Positions 18,468 to 27,988 are shown, counted from the first letter of the stretch. The stretch is 64,000 nt of DNA from Hyphomonadaceae bacterium (GCA_024742355.1 JANSYM010000004.1:186001-250000), one strand, 5' to 3'. The notes: generated by a model from the letters alone, not told the origin. A program made the numbers and translations.

Positions 18468-20154
18468 AACTTACGACTATATCATTGTCGGCGCCGGGTC
18501 GGCCGGCTGCGTGCTCGCCAACCGCTTGTCCGAAGATGGCAACCACTCGGTGCTATTGCTCGAGGCTGGCGGCAGCGACCGCAACATTCTGATCGCAATG
18601 CCGACGGCGCTGTCCTATCCGATGGCGTCGAAGCGCTACAATTGGGGCTATGAGTCCGAGCCCGAACCGTATGTCGGCAATCGCCGGATCACGTGCCCGC
18701 GCGGCAAGGGCCTCGGCGGCACCTCGTCGATCAATGGCATGGTCTATGTGCGCGGCCATGCCTGCGACTTTGACGAATGGGTCGCGGAGGGCGCGACCGG
18801 CTGGGGCTATGCCGATTGTCTGCCTTATTTCAAGCGCTCGGAAACCTGGCAAGGCGGCGAGGATACCTATCGCGGCGGATCGGGCCCGCTTGGCGTTTCC
18901 GGCGGGAACAACATGACCGGAAACCCCCTCTACCAGGCTTTCATCGATGCCGGGGTTGAAGCCGGCTATCCGCGCACCGATGACTATAATGGCCATTGCG
19001 GTGAAGGCTTCGGCCAGATGCACATGACGGTGGCCGGCGGGGTGCGGGAATCGACCTCGCGGGCCTATCTGCGTCCGGCGCAAAGCCGGCCAAACCTGAC
19101 CGTCCAGAAACATGTTCTGGTGGATCAACTGGTGTTCGATGGAACGCGCGTCACGGGTGTGAAGGGTACGCGCAAAGGTCGGCCATGCGAATGGAAGGCT
19201 GGCAAAGAGGTTATCCTCTCCGCCGGGTCGATTGCCTCGCCGATGATCCTGCAGCGCTCAGGCGTAGGGCCGGCTGCCGTACTCGCCCGCCTCGGCATCA
19301 CGCCAAAGCATGACCTGCCTGGCGTGGGGCAGAACCTGCAGGACCATCTCGAAGTCTATTTCCAATTTCACTGCAAACAGCCGGTCAGTCTGAACAGCAA
19401 GCTCAACCTGGTCAGCAAGTTCTTCATCGGCGCGCGCTGGTTCTTCTTCAAGTCCGGGCTTGGGGCGACCAATCACTTCGAGTCATGTGCCTTTATCCGG
19501 TCCCGCGCGGGCCTGAAATCACCCGATATCCAGTACCATTTCCTGCCCGCCGCGATGCGCTATGACGGCACGCCGTCAATCAAGGGTCATGGCTTCCAGG
19601 TCCATGTCGGCCCGAACAAGCCCAAGAGCCGCGGGCGCGTCGAAATCACCTCGCCGGACCCTGCGGCGCATCCAAGCATCCTGTTCAATTATCTCGAACA
19701 TGAAGCCGACATTGCCGCCTGGCGCCAATGCATCCGCCTGACGCGGGAAATCATTGCGCAACAGGCCATGGACCCCTATCGCGGCGATGAGTTGCAGCCG
19801 GGACTGGAGGTTTCATCAGATGATGAAATTGACGCCTGGGTCCGCGAAAATGTCGAGAGTGCCTATCATCCATGCGGCACAGCGCGCATGGGTCAGAGCG
19901 ATGATCCAATGTCCGTCGTGGACACGGAATGCCGCGTCCTCGGTATCGAAGGCGTGCGTGTCGTCGATGCCTCCGTTTTTCCAACCGTGCCCTATGGCAA
20001 TATCAATGCACCCACCATCATGGTCGCTGAAAAGGCATCGGATCTGATTCTTGGACGCCCGAAACTACCTCCGGCGGATGTTCCGGTTTGGATCGATGAT
20101 GAATGGGAAACGCGGCAGAGACTGAACCCAGGCGCGGCAGGGGAAGTTGATTGA
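18460..20154 (+). CDS. GMC oxidoreductase, choline-dehydrogenase-like
   Basis: 564 residues. N-terminal FAD motif [17 protein letters not shown], then LLEAGG, GMC signature 1 [18 protein letters not shown] at about 80-97, and signature 2 [18 protein letters not shown] at about 250-267. The C-terminal active-site region [10 protein letters not shown] ... [19 protein letters not shown] carries the expected His. Length and motifs match BetA-type choline dehydrogenase, which makes betaine aldehyde, but alcohol dehydrogenases of the same subfamily look alike. It is translationally coupled to the BCCT-like transporter. No betaine-aldehyde dehydrogenase is adjacent. Confidence 0.85.
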   Translation: MDKTYDYIIVGAGSAGCVLANRLSEDGNHSVLLLEAGGSDRNILIAMPTALSYPMASKRYNWGYESEPEPYVGNRRITCPRGKGLGGTSSINGMVYVRGHACDFDEWVAEGATGWGYADCLPYFKRSETWQGGEDTYRGGSGPLGVSGGNNMTGNPLYQAFIDAGVEAGYPRTDDYNGHCGEGFGQMHMTVAGGVRESTSRAYLRPAQSRPNLTVQKHVLVDQLVFDGTRVTGVKGTRKGRPCEWKAGKEVILSAGSIASPMILQRSGVGPAAVLARLGITPKHDLPGVGQNLQDHLEVYFQFHCKQPVSLNSKLNLVSKFFIGARWFFFKSGLGATNHFESCAFIRSRAGLKSPDIQYHFLPAAMRYDGTPSIKGHGFQVHVGPNKPKSRGRVEITSPDPAAHPSILFNYLEHEADIAAWRQCIRLTREIIAQQAMDPYRGDELQPGLEVSSDDEIDAWVRENVESAYHPCGTARMGQSDDPMSVVDTECRVLGIEGVRVVDASVFPTVPYGNINAPTIMVAEKASDLILGRPKLPPADVPVWIDDEWETRQRLNPGAAGEVD

Positions 20155-20330
20155 TCGCAAACCGGGGTGAGACGAATTTGATGTGGGCCGTTGCGCGGCT
20201 GCCGTGGCACCGATCGACCCCCCTGGATCCTGCTTTGTGGCAGCATGTCGATGCGGTCTCCCGGAATAGATGGACCACAGGCCTAAAACACAGTAAAACC
20301 AAGTGATAAGAGAGCGTTTGGAGTGACATC

Positions 20331-20708
20331 GTGGCAGACAAAAAAGGGGGCGACCCGGTCCAGAAAACGGTTGCAACGCTGGAAGCGCGCGTAAACGAGC
20401 TCGGCAAAGCCGTCTTCGGGTCCGAGAATTTCGGAAAAGTGATGAATTCCGCCGTCACGACCCAGGCGCGTGTTCAGAAGACCTTCTCGGAACGCATGGC
20501 GAAGAACCTGCATTTCTACAATATGCCGAGTCAGGACGATATTGTTCAACTGGCCGAGCAGTGCGGCCGGATCGAAGAGCGCATGGTGGCGATCGAGTCC
20601 ATGCTGCATCAATTGCTGAACCAGAAATCAGGCACTGTGCGCAAGGGCCCGGCGCGCACCAAGAAGCCGAAATCGGCAACCCGTTCGAAAAAACCGGACG
20701 CCAAGTGA
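20331..20708 (+). CDS. Small PhaE/phasin-like partner of PHA synthase
   Basis: 125 residues from GTG with GGAG 9-12 bp upstream. Helical, with a central segment ERMAKNLHFYNMPSQDDIVQ and then RIEERMVAIESMLHQLL. This resembles the C-terminal part of PhaE, the second subunit of class III PHA synthases (N-L-x-F-Y-N-x-P-S-x-D-D), and phasins. The tail is a Lys/Arg/Pro-rich, histone-like basic stretch. It lies 23 bp before phaC. At about one third of normal PhaE length it may be a minimal activating subunit. Confidence 0.65.
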   Translation: MADKKGGDPVQKTVATLEARVNELGKAVFGSENFGKVMNSAVTTQARVQKTFSERMAKNLHFYNMPSQDDIVQLAEQCGRIEERMVAIESMLHQLLNQKSGTVRKGPARTKKPKSATRSKKPDAK

Positions 20709-20731
20709 CAAGCTGAACGGGAGCAGGGGCA

Positions 20732-21811
20732 TTGGCCAAGACGAAAGCCAAGGAACAATCGACTGGAGATCGCATCCGCAAACTCGTAGATCGCACCATT
20801 CAGCGCAACATAAATGGCGTCTCCTATTTCCTCTCGGACGACCCACCGGTCGGGCAATCGCGCAAGGATATCATTCATCAGCGCGGGACCCTGCAGCTTT
20901 TCCACTACCATCCCCTCAGCGACGAGGTCTACAAGACGCCCGTCCTGATCGTCACGCCGACCTCCAATCGATCCTATGTGCTCGACATGATGCCCGGTGT
21001 CAGCCTGGTCGAGTTCCTGTTGAAAGCCGGATACGACGTCTTCCTCATGGACTGGCAGCCGCCGCGCCCGGAAGAGAAGAATCTTTCGCTGCAAGACTAT
21101 TCGCAGACCTTCATCCAGGAATGCCTCGACATAGTCGCCCGCGAGACTGGTGAACCCGAAGCCAGTTTGATCGGCTATTGCATGGGCGGTGTGCTGGCGA
21201 CCATGTTCACCGCCGCGTTCAAAGGCGCCGGCGTGCGCAATCTCGCCTGTTTCACGACGCCCATCGACTTCCATGAAATGGGCATGTTCACCAAGACCAC
21301 TGACAAGAAGCATTTTGAAGTGGATCGCATGGTCGATCTGCTCGGCAATGTGCCGCCCAATTTTGTCTTGCAGGGATTTCAGATGACCGCGCCGGCCGGG
21401 CAGTCTGCGGCGCAGATCACCTTGTGGCGCAATATGTGGGACACCGATTTTGTCGAGAACTTCCGAAAGTATGACCGCTGGAGCAATGATATGCTGCCGC
21501 TCGCAGGAGAATATTTCCGTGAGACGGTGAAGGAATTGTTCTGGGAAAACGGGCTTATGACCGGCAAGCTCCGCGTTGGCGGCAAGCGCGTGCAATTGAA
21601 GAACATTACCGTGCCGCTATTCCACGCGTGTGCGCAACACGACTCCCTGGTCCTGCCGCCTGCCAGTGCACCGCTGGCCAAGATGGTCGGATCAGAGGAT
21701 GTCACCGATATCGTCCTGAAAGGCGGGCATGTCAGTCTCGTCTGCGGTGCCAATGCCGTCGGGCGGATGTGGCCGGTTCTGGATGACTGGCTTTCTGAGA
21801 GGTCTGCATGA
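20732..21811 (+). CDS. phaC: Class III poly(3-hydroxyalkanoate) synthase catalytic subunit
   Basis: 359 residues from a TTG start with a strong GGGAGCAGGGG upstream. The length is that of class III PhaC rather than the roughly 560-residue class I enzymes. The lipase-like box GYCMGG places the nucleophilic Cys at residue 150. The Asp is in CAQHDSLVLP and the His in GGHVSLVCG, completing the Cys-Asp-His triad. It polymerises 3-hydroxyacyl-CoA into storage granules in the cytoplasm. The PhaE-like gene precedes it and the acetyltransferase gene overlaps its stop (ATGA). Confidence 0.92.
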   Translation: MAKTKAKEQSTGDRIRKLVDRTIQRNINGVSYFLSDDPPVGQSRKDIIHQRGTLQLFHYHPLSDEVYKTPVLIVTPTSNRSYVLDMMPGVSLVEFLLKAGYDVFLMDWQPPRPEEKNLSLQDYSQTFIQECLDIVARETGEPEASLIGYCMGGVLATMFTAAFKGAGVRNLACFTTPIDFHEMGMFTKTTDKKHFEVDRMVDLLGNVPPNFVLQGFQMTAPAGQSAAQITLWRNMWDTDFVENFRKYDRWSNDMLPLAGEYFRETVKELFWENGLMTGKLRVGGKRVQLKNITVPLFHACAQHDSLVLPPASAPLAKMVGSEDVTDIVLKGGHVSLVCGANAVGRMWPVLDDWLSERSA

Positions 21812-22377
21812 CACAATCTACTTTCCCCAAAACGATCCCGAGCGGATCTGGCGACACAGTGTTGCGGGTGCCAGGTGCCAGCGACGCGGATGCCATCCAT
21901 GAATTCGCTTTGGCCCTGCCGGAAAACGATCTGCTTTACATGCGCCGGGATATCTCCAAACGCCCGGTTGTCGACGCCTGGCTGGAGAGCGTCGCAGATG
22001 GCGAGAGCCTGGCGCTGCTGGCGGAAAACGAAGGGGCGCTTTTAGGCATGTCCGGGCTGATGCTGGACCGGAAATCCTGGTCCCCGCACGTGGGAGAAAT
22101 CCGCGTGCAGATCGGCGCCGATGCGCGGGGCAAAGGATTGGGCCGCGTGATGATCCAGGAGACGTTCGCTCAGGCAGTCGGGCAGGGCATTGAAAAGATC
22201 ATCGCCCAAATGACCCTCGATCAATCCGCCGCCCGCGCCGTGTTCGAGGAGATGGGGTTTCAGCAGGAAGCCCTGCTGCGCGATCACGTGCGTGACCGAA
22301 ATGGCGAAGACCATGATATCGTCATCATGTCGTGCGACGTTGCCGGTGCCGCGTCGCGGATGTCGGCTTATCGCTGA
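21808..22377 (+). CDS. GNAT-family N-acetyltransferase
   Basis: 189 residues. The GNAT core is visible: EIRVQIGADARGKGLGRVMI (about 92-111) contains the acetyl-CoA pyrophosphate loop R-G-K-G-L-G, followed by AARAVFEEMGFQQEALLRDHV, the usual motif B. Start ATG overlaps the phaC stop as ATGA, so it is translationally coupled to PHA synthase. A role in PHA metabolism would be a guess; the acceptor amine is unknown. Confidence 0.85.
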   Translation: MTQSTFPKTIPSGSGDTVLRVPGASDADAIHEFALALPENDLLYMRRDISKRPVVDAWLESVADGESLALLAENEGALLGMSGLMLDRKSWSPHVGEIRVQIGADARGKGLGRVMIQETFAQAVGQGIEKIIAQMTLDQSAARAVFEEMGFQQEALLRDHVRDRNGEDHDIVIMSCDVAGAASRMSAYR

Positions 22378-22478
22378 AAATATCTTCGATCTCTGTCTAT
22401 TTGCCGCGTCTGAGCTGACCGGAAATCCGGGTGGATTGCGCCTTAATGGTGTGAGGCGCCTTTAAGCCGCGAGATAAA

Positions 22479-22559
22479 TTGGAAATCGGATTGACGAGTT
22501 CAGAAAGCAAACCTGCTGTCATCTATGCGATTGGCGACGTGCACGGTGAAGCGGAAAAA
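22479..22559 (+). pseudogene. Remnant of a calcineurin-like metallophosphoesterase N-terminus
   Basis: From TTG 22479 the frame reads LEIGLTSSESKPAVIYAIG followed by DVHGEAEK. The IYAIGDVHGEAE stretch is the characteristic first metal-binding motif (D-x-H) of serine/threonine phosphatase-like metallophosphoesterases. After about 27 residues the similarity stops, and the frame runs into the antisense of the next gene's 3' end before a stop near 22641. No GDxxDRG or GNHE motif follows. It looks like a 5' fragment left by a deletion whose other end is in or beside the lipoprotein gene. Confidence 0.55.
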
Positions 22560-22573
22560 CCAAATTGCCAGGT

Positions 22574-23317
22574 CTATTCGCCCGGCAATCCGCTCAGGCC
22601 TTCCAGCAAGCTTTGTGTGATCGCCGGGCGCTCGAAAATGTAAGCGTCTTTCGTGTTGGCCCTGTAGGCATAATAGGCGCGCAGCCCGATCAATCCTGAA
22701 GGTGACCATTCGGTCGACGACATCCCGGATTGAAATTTCATGTCAATCATATGGTCCTGAAACTTCTGAACGCCCATTTCGGACAGAGGTTTCTCGGCAA
22801 TCAGGTATGAGGCGCCATTGTCCCAGGGGATGGCGATTGCGCGCGGATCGGCCTGGTAGAGTGTCAGCACGTGTGCATCTTCACAGCGCAGATCATAAAC
22901 AGTTCCTGTTTGTGCGGCGTGCGAGTCGAGCACTGGCAAGCGCAGATCGTCCAGCATCGGATCGCGATCCATGACGTCTGGTCCGGGTTCCGTTGACACC
23001 GACCAGCCGTCACAAGCGATGCCGGTCATATCGATCTTGCCCATGGAAATAGTCAGGGTTTCGCCGCGTGGATCGTGACCTGTATCCACAGCATCAAGCG
23101 GCGCAGCGGTTTCAGAGGCACGGCGAACCGCGATGATCTCATAGGTGCCTGCAAGCGCGGCCCAGATCGCGCGCTCTGCTGCGGGGATTGAATTGGCATC
23201 TATCGGTTTTGAGCTGCTCATCCGCGCATTGTCCGGGTCGGATTGCGGCGGAGGTGTTGCCTGGCAAGCGGTTGCAGCGATCACAAGGCTGGCTGCGGCG
23301 AGATAAGACTTCAACAT
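22574..23317 (-). CDS. Lipoprotein of unknown function (META/DUF306-like size class)
   Basis: 247 residues from ATG 23317, where the signal peptide MLKSYLAAASLVIAATAC ends in a lipobox (Cys 18). An 18-codon upstream extension in the same frame is unlikely to be translated. The mature part has WAALAGTYEIIAVR, an extracellular lipocalin/META-like opening, then GETLTISMGKIDMTGIACDGW and a central Cys pair. No catalytic motif or confident family is recognised. Its 3' end abuts the phosphoesterase remnant. Confidence 0.7.
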   Translation of the reverse strand: MLKSYLAAASLVIAATACQATPPPQSDPDNARMSSSKPIDANSIPAAERAIWAALAGTYEIIAVRRASETAAPLDAVDTGHDPRGETLTISMGKIDMTGIACDGWSVSTEPGPDVMDRDPMLDDLRLPVLDSHAAQTGTVYDLRCEDAHVLTLYQADPRAIAIPWDNGASYLIAEKPLSEMGVQKFQDHMIDMKFQSGMSSTEWSPSGLIGLRAYYAYRANTKDAYIFERPAITQSLLEGLSGLPGE

Positions 23318-23667
23318 GATGGACCCTCGATTGTGTGGGCGGTCCGAATGCGATTGTCTCCAGACCGGCATTCCATCATGGACTCAACTTGTGTCAGCGA
23401 TTGGACGAAATTCCGAGCAATGTGATCTTGTGGTGGGAGGCGGGTCAGTCTGCTCTGACCCGCCAGACTTTGAACCCATTCGGTGTCATTGATGCCACGC
23501 GCGCGTTTGTCGGCGATTGAACGTGATTGTCGCGGGGGCGAGAACACCCTCGGGGGCGGCTGGCCGCTGTCCGCCATTAGATGCGGTAATGCCTCCCATA
23601 ACGACAATCTGTTTGAGCGAGTCACGACGCTGCGGAAAACTGCTTCAAAATACGGAGCATAGCCGAT
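23318..23667. other. 350-bp non-coding gap with a strong hairpin
   Basis: No convincing gene lies here. A perfect 10-bp inverted repeat, GGCGGGTCAG at 23439-23448 and CTGACCCGCC at 23455-23464 with loop TCTGCT, sits midway. It lacks a T tract on either side, so it is not a classic intrinsic terminator and may be a structured RNA or binding site. The divergent promoters of the lipoprotein and the MFS transporter should lie at either end. Confidence 0.5.
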
Positions 23668-25290
23668 TTGAGCGCGGAACAGAAAACCAAAAAGAGGCGG
23701 ATGGCCCTGGTCATAACCGCTTCAACCGCTGGGACCGCGTTTGAGGGCTATGATTATTTTCTGTTTGGCGCGCTGGCGACGATCCTGTCGGCGAAGTTTT
23801 TCAGCGGCGTCGACGAAACCAGCGCCTTTATCTTCACGTTGCTGACCTTCGCGGTCGGCTTTATCACACGCCCGCTTGGCGCCATCGTTTTCGGGCGCGT
23901 GGGTGACCGTATTGGACGCAAGCAGGTTTTCCTGATCGCGATTGCGCTGATGGGCGTGGCAACGGTTGCCATCGGATTGTTGCCGACATTTGAACAGGTT
24001 GGCATTGCGGCGCCGATCCTGCTCCTGGCCTGCCGGCTTCTGCAGGGCTTTGCACTGGGCGGTGAATATGGCGGGGCCGTCATCTATGTCGCTGAGCATT
24101 CCTCGCATGAGCGACGCGGCTTCAATACCAGCTGGATACAGACGACGGGCGCCCTCGGCTTGATTTCAGCCCTCAGCGTCATCTTGATTGTCCGGCGGTT
24201 GACGGGCGAAGAGGCATTTCAGGACTGGGGCTGGCGCATTCCGTTCCTGCTCTCGGTCTTCCTGCTGATCGGCACCGTCTGGCTGCGCCTGAAGCTGGCG
24301 GAAAGCCCGGTATTCGAGAAGATTCAGGAAGAGGGCGGCGTGTCGGAAAACCCGGTGCGGGAATCGTTCCTGGAATGGCGTAACCTGAAGATCATCCTGC
24401 TCGCATTGTTCGGCCTGGTCATGGCGACGGGCGTGATGTTCTATGCCGGACAGTTCTTCGTGCAATATTATCTCGAGCGGATATCGAAGGTCTCGCCAGA
24501 CGTGGTCAACGGCTTGATCGTCGCGTCTGTCGCGCTCAGCGCGCCTTTGTTCGTGGTGTTTGGCGCCTTGTCTGATCGCATCGGTCGCAAGCCCGTCATG
24601 CTGGCCGGAATGGCGGTTATGGTGCTCGCTTATTTCCCTGCATTCTCGGCGCTGTCGAAGGCTGCAAATCCGGCGCTGGTGCAAGCTGAGCAGACACATC
24701 CTGTGAGTATCCATGCGGCCCGCGGATCCTGCTCGCTGCAATTCGATCCGTTGAACCTGCGCGAATATTCCAAGCCGTGTGATGTCGCCCGCCGCGCGCT
24801 CTCGGGCCTCGGCGTGAATTACGCCTTGAAGCTCGACGCTGTGCAAGGCGCGTCCGAGCTGCGCGTCGGTGATGTCAGTCGTATCGATCTCGAACGCGCG
24901 CAAATTGATGCGGAGGCTTTACAGGACGAGTTGAAGGCGGCGCTGTCGGCGGCGGGATATCCGGAAACGGCCAACGATGACGAGGTGAACTATCTTCAGA
25001 TCGTCGGCATCATCGTGCTTTTTGTCGTCTGTATCGCAGCCATCTCGGGGCCCCAGGCAGCCGCCCTGGCAGAGCTGTTCCCGGCCCGCATTCGCTATAC
25101 GGCCTTGTCATTCCCGTACCATGTCGGGCTTGGCTGGTTTGGTGGGTTTATGCCCGCAATTGCTTTCACAATCATCGCGCAAACCGGAAACACCATGTCA
25201 GGACTCTGGTACCCGTTCGTAGTGACGCTGACCGCGCTGGTCATTGCGGTTCTGTTCCTGCCTGAAACCAAACACAGGGATCTGGTGTGA
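23668..25290 (+). CDS. MFS transporter of the metabolite:H+ symporter type
   Basis: 540 residues from TTG with GGAG about 11 bp upstream. It has 12 predicted helices and MFS loop 2-3 motif GRVGDRIGRKQ with a second copy GALSDRIGRKP after helix 7. F-E-G-Y-D-Y-F in helix 1 and GGEYGGAVIYVAEH in helix 5 are typical of the MHS family (ProP, ShiA-like). An unusual hydrophilic insertion of about 110 residues (about 340-445, with two Cys) separates late helices. Its stop overlaps the SDR gene (GTGA), so the transported metabolite is probably that enzyme's substrate. Confidence 0.85.
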   Translation: MSAEQKTKKRRMALVITASTAGTAFEGYDYFLFGALATILSAKFFSGVDETSAFIFTLLTFAVGFITRPLGAIVFGRVGDRIGRKQVFLIAIALMGVATVAIGLLPTFEQVGIAAPILLLACRLLQGFALGGEYGGAVIYVAEHSSHERRGFNTSWIQTTGALGLISALSVILIVRRLTGEEAFQDWGWRIPFLLSVFLLIGTVWLRLKLAESPVFEKIQEEGGVSENPVRESFLEWRNLKIILLALFGLVMATGVMFYAGQFFVQYYLERISKVSPDVVNGLIVASVALSAPLFVVFGALSDRIGRKPVMLAGMAVMVLAYFPAFSALSKAANPALVQAEQTHPVSIHAARGSCSLQFDPLNLREYSKPCDVARRALSGLGVNYALKLDAVQGASELRVGDVSRIDLERAQIDAEALQDELKAALSAAGYPETANDDEVNYLQIVGIIVLFVVCIAAISGPQAAALAELFPARIRYTALSFPYHVGLGWFGGFMPAIAFTIIAQTGNTMSGLWYPFVVTLTALVIAVLFLPETKHRDLV

Positions 25291-26168
25291 CCCAGAACAA
25301 TACGATCCGCATCATACTGATCACGGGTTGTTCGAAGGGGATTGGACTCGCGAGCGCAATCGCCTTCGCCGAAAATGGCGACAGGGTCTATGCGTCCGTT
25401 CGAAATCTGTCTGGTGCCGGCGCGTTGCGCGACGCAGCGGCGCGCCACTCGGGCAACATCATCCCGATCGAACTTGATGTAACCTCGCCAGCGACGATCA
25501 AGCGCGCGGTTGATCAAATCACCACGCGCGAGCGGGTGCTGGATGTGGTTGTGAACAATGCTGGGACACTGCGCACTGGGGCATTTGAAAGCCTGACGGA
25601 TGCCGATGTCCGGTCTGTCATGGAGACCAATTTCTTTGGCGTCCTGAATGTCACCCGGGGCGTTCTACCGACGATGCGGGCGCAAGGCAGCGGGCAGGTC
25701 CTGATGATGAGTTCGCTGTCAGGATGGGCGGGTCTGGCGGGAGATTCGATCTATGCCGCCAGCAAGTTTGCCCTGGAGGGGTTTACCGAAGCCCTGCGCC
25801 ACGAAGTTGCCCGATGGGGCATTCGTCTGGCCTTGATTGAGCCGGCGGGATTTCGAACAGAGTTGATCTCGCGCGGGCTCAGCGCGATCCCTTGCGACGT
25901 CGATCCGTATGCCGATCTCAATCAGCGGGTGCGCGAAAATCTGGCAAAGAATGCGGAGCTTGGCGGCGACCCGGAACAGGTCGCCCGACGACTGGTCGAG
26001 ATTTCGACGGCAACGTCAGAGCAATTCCGCTGGCCGGTAGGGGAGGTCGCTGAACGGATCCAAGCCAGTTTGTTTGCGGGCGATGACGCTCAGCGAGATG
26101 AGATCCTCAAATCTGCTTCTGAAATCGAGTGGTGGCTCAGCTCTGACGCGGCCAGCGGCTGCAATTAG
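25287..26168 (+). CDS. Short-chain dehydrogenase/reductase
   Basis: 293 residues from GTG overlapping the MFS stop. Classical SDR features: nucleotide-binding TGCSKGIG at about 14-21, NNAG at about 89-92, catalytic Ser in MMSSLSG, and Y-A-A-S-K (Tyr and Lys) at about 154-158. It oxidises or reduces an alcohol or ketone with NAD(P). Unusual but tolerated is Cys in the glycine motif (TGCSKGIG). Coupling to the MFS transporter suggests uptake and oxidation of one small metabolite. Confidence 0.88.
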   Translation: MTQNNTIRIILITGCSKGIGLASAIAFAENGDRVYASVRNLSGAGALRDAAARHSGNIIPIELDVTSPATIKRAVDQITTRERVLDVVVNNAGTLRTGAFESLTDADVRSVMETNFFGVLNVTRGVLPTMRAQGSGQVLMMSSLSGWAGLAGDSIYAASKFALEGFTEALRHEVARWGIRLALIEPAGFRTELISRGLSAIPCDVDPYADLNQRVRENLAKNAELGGDPEQVARRLVEISTATSEQFRWPVGEVAERIQASLFAGDDAQRDEILKSASEIEWWLSSDAASGCN

Positions 26169-26293
26169 CTCCGATAATCAGAACCATGAGATTATTCGAT
26201 TTGAGTTTTGAAAGGATATTGAGGAGCCTGTCTGTGGAGGATCTGTGAAAACCAGGATCCAGGAGAGGGTTTGACTGAAAGTGAGCAATGTAA

Positions 26294-27988
26294 ATGCTTG
26301 ATGCTGTGCGAAAGAATGCAAGCAAGGACACGAAGAACGACACGCGCCGCGAGAAGGGCGCTGACGCTCTGCTGCAAAGCCTGCAGGCGAATGGCGTAGA
26401 TACCGTTTTTGGGCTGCCAGGCGGTCAATTGAATGATTTCTTCGACGCCATGCAACGTGCCGGCGACAAAATCCAATATGTCGGTTCGCGCCACGAGCAA
26501 GGCGCCGCCTATATGGCATTCGGGTATGCGAAATCCACTGGCAAGGTCGGTGTCTATACCGTTGTGCCGGGGCCGGGTGTGCTGAACACGGCCGGCGCCA
26601 TGTGCTCGGCCTATGCCAATAGTTCGCCGGTGCTGTGCGTGACCGGGCAGATCCCGTCACATGCGATCGGCAAAGGCGTGGGTGAACTGCACGAGCTGCC
26701 GGATCAGCTCGCGACATTGCGGTCGATGACCAAATGGTCGGAGCGAATCTCCCATCCAAACGAAGTCGCGCAAAAGGTTCACGACGCCTTTCGCGAGCTG
26801 AAGTCAGGTCGGCCGCGCCCGGTGGCCCTTGAGATGCCGCCAGACATTATGGCGCAAACAACGCGCGTGGAAATCGGACGTGTCTACGACGAAGCCGATG
26901 CGCGCGTGTTCGACGAAGATCTGGTGAAGCAGGCGGCGAAAGCACTCGCCGCTGCCAAGAAACCCATGATCGTGGTCGGGGGCGGCGCCCAGCATGCGAG
27001 TGAAGAAGTGCTGCACCTGGCAGAGATTGCGCAGGCGCCGGTTGTGTCATTCCGCAATGGCCGGGGTGTGGTCAGCGATGCGCATTATCTCGGGCAGAAT
27101 TTCGCCGCTGGATACGAACTGTGGAAGGACACGGACTGTGTCATCGGCATCGGCTCGCGGATGCAGCCTTATCTGCAGGAATGGGGCATTGACGATGACA
27201 TGACCCTGATCCGCATCGATTGGGACCCGACTGAGATCAACCGTATCGTCAAAGCCGATATCGGCATTTGCGGCGACGCCAAGACAATTGCAGGGGCCCT
27301 GGCAGACGAGCTGTCCAAGACCGCCGGCAAGCGCAGCTCTCGCGAAGAGGAACTGACCGCGCTGAAAGCGAGCGTGGCGCAGCAATTATTGTCGGTTCAG
27401 CCCCAGATGTCCTATTTGCAAGTGATCCGTGACGTGCTGCCGGAGAATGGCATTCTCGTCGATGAGATCACGCAGGTTGGTTTCGCCTCCTGGAACGGCT
27501 TTCCCGTCTACAATCCACGATCGCTGATTACCTGCGGATATCAGGGCACGCTCGGCTATGGCTATGCCACGGCGCTCGGCGTGAAGGTCGCCAATCCGGA
27601 CAAGCCGGTCGTGGCCATCGCGGGCGATGGCGGTTTCATGTTCAATGTGCAGGAGCTGGCCACAGCGGTGCAATATGGCATCGATATGCCGGTCATCGTC
27701 TTCAATAATGGCCGCTTCGGAAATGTGAAACGACATCAGACCGAATGGTATGATGGGCGCTATATCGGCTCCGATCTGCAGAACCCGCGCTTTGCCGAGA
27801 TGGCGACAGCGTTCGGTATGCAGAGTTACGAGGCGACCTCTCCCGAGACCCTGAAGCCGGTCTTGCAGAAAGCGCTCGCGCTTGGCGGACCAAGCCTGAT
27901 CGAAGTTCACGTCGACGAGATGAGCTCACCATGGCCGTTCATCTTGCGCGATCGCGTCCGCGGCGTGAAAGCCCGCCACGCAATTTAG
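26294..27988 (+). CDS. Thiamine-pyrophosphate-dependent enzyme (IlvB-like)
   Basis: 564 residues with all three domains of the acetolactate-synthase-like TPP family. The N-terminal Pyr domain has the cofactor-activating Glu in SRHEQGAAYMA, and PGPGVLNTAGA is the usual loop. A central domain with VVGGGAQHAS follows, then the PP domain IAGDGGFMFNVQELATAVQY ... FNNGRFG that binds Mg-TPP. Possible reactions are 2-oxo acid decarboxylation or carboligation. It is followed after 10 bp by an aminotransferase and then an aldehyde dehydrogenase, which favours decarboxylation of a 2-oxo acid to an aldehyde. Substrate unknown. Confidence 0.85.
   Translation: MLDAVRKNASKDTKNDTRREKGADALLQSLQANGVDTVFGLPGGQLNDFFDAMQRAGDKIQYVGSRHEQGAAYMAFGYAKSTGKVGVYTVVPGPGVLNTAGAMCSAYANSSPVLCVTGQIPSHAIGKGVGELHELPDQLATLRSMTKWSERISHPNEVAQKVHDAFRELKSGRPRPVALEMPPDIMAQTTRVEIGRVYDEADARVFDEDLVKQAAKALAAAKKPMIVVGGGAQHASEEVLHLAEIAQAPVVSFRNGRGVVSDAHYLGQNFAAGYELWKDTDCVIGIGSRMQPYLQEWGIDDDMTLIRIDWDPTEINRIVKADIGICGDAKTIAGALADELSKTAGKRSSREEELTALKASVAQQLLSVQPQMSYLQVIRDVLPENGILVDEITQVGFASWNGFPVYNPRSLITCGYQGTLGYGYATALGVKVANPDKPVVAIAGDGGFMFNVQELATAVQYGIDMPVIVFNNGRFGNVKRHQTEWYDGRYIGSDLQNPRFAEMATAFGMQSYEATSPETLKPVLQKALALGGPSLIEVHVDEMSSPWPFILRDRVRGVKARHAI

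Noticed and set aside
23311-23625. Minus-strand open frame of 104 codons in the gap before the MFS gene
   Set aside because: No motif, overlaps the hairpin, and lacks a ribosome site; kept as non-coding.
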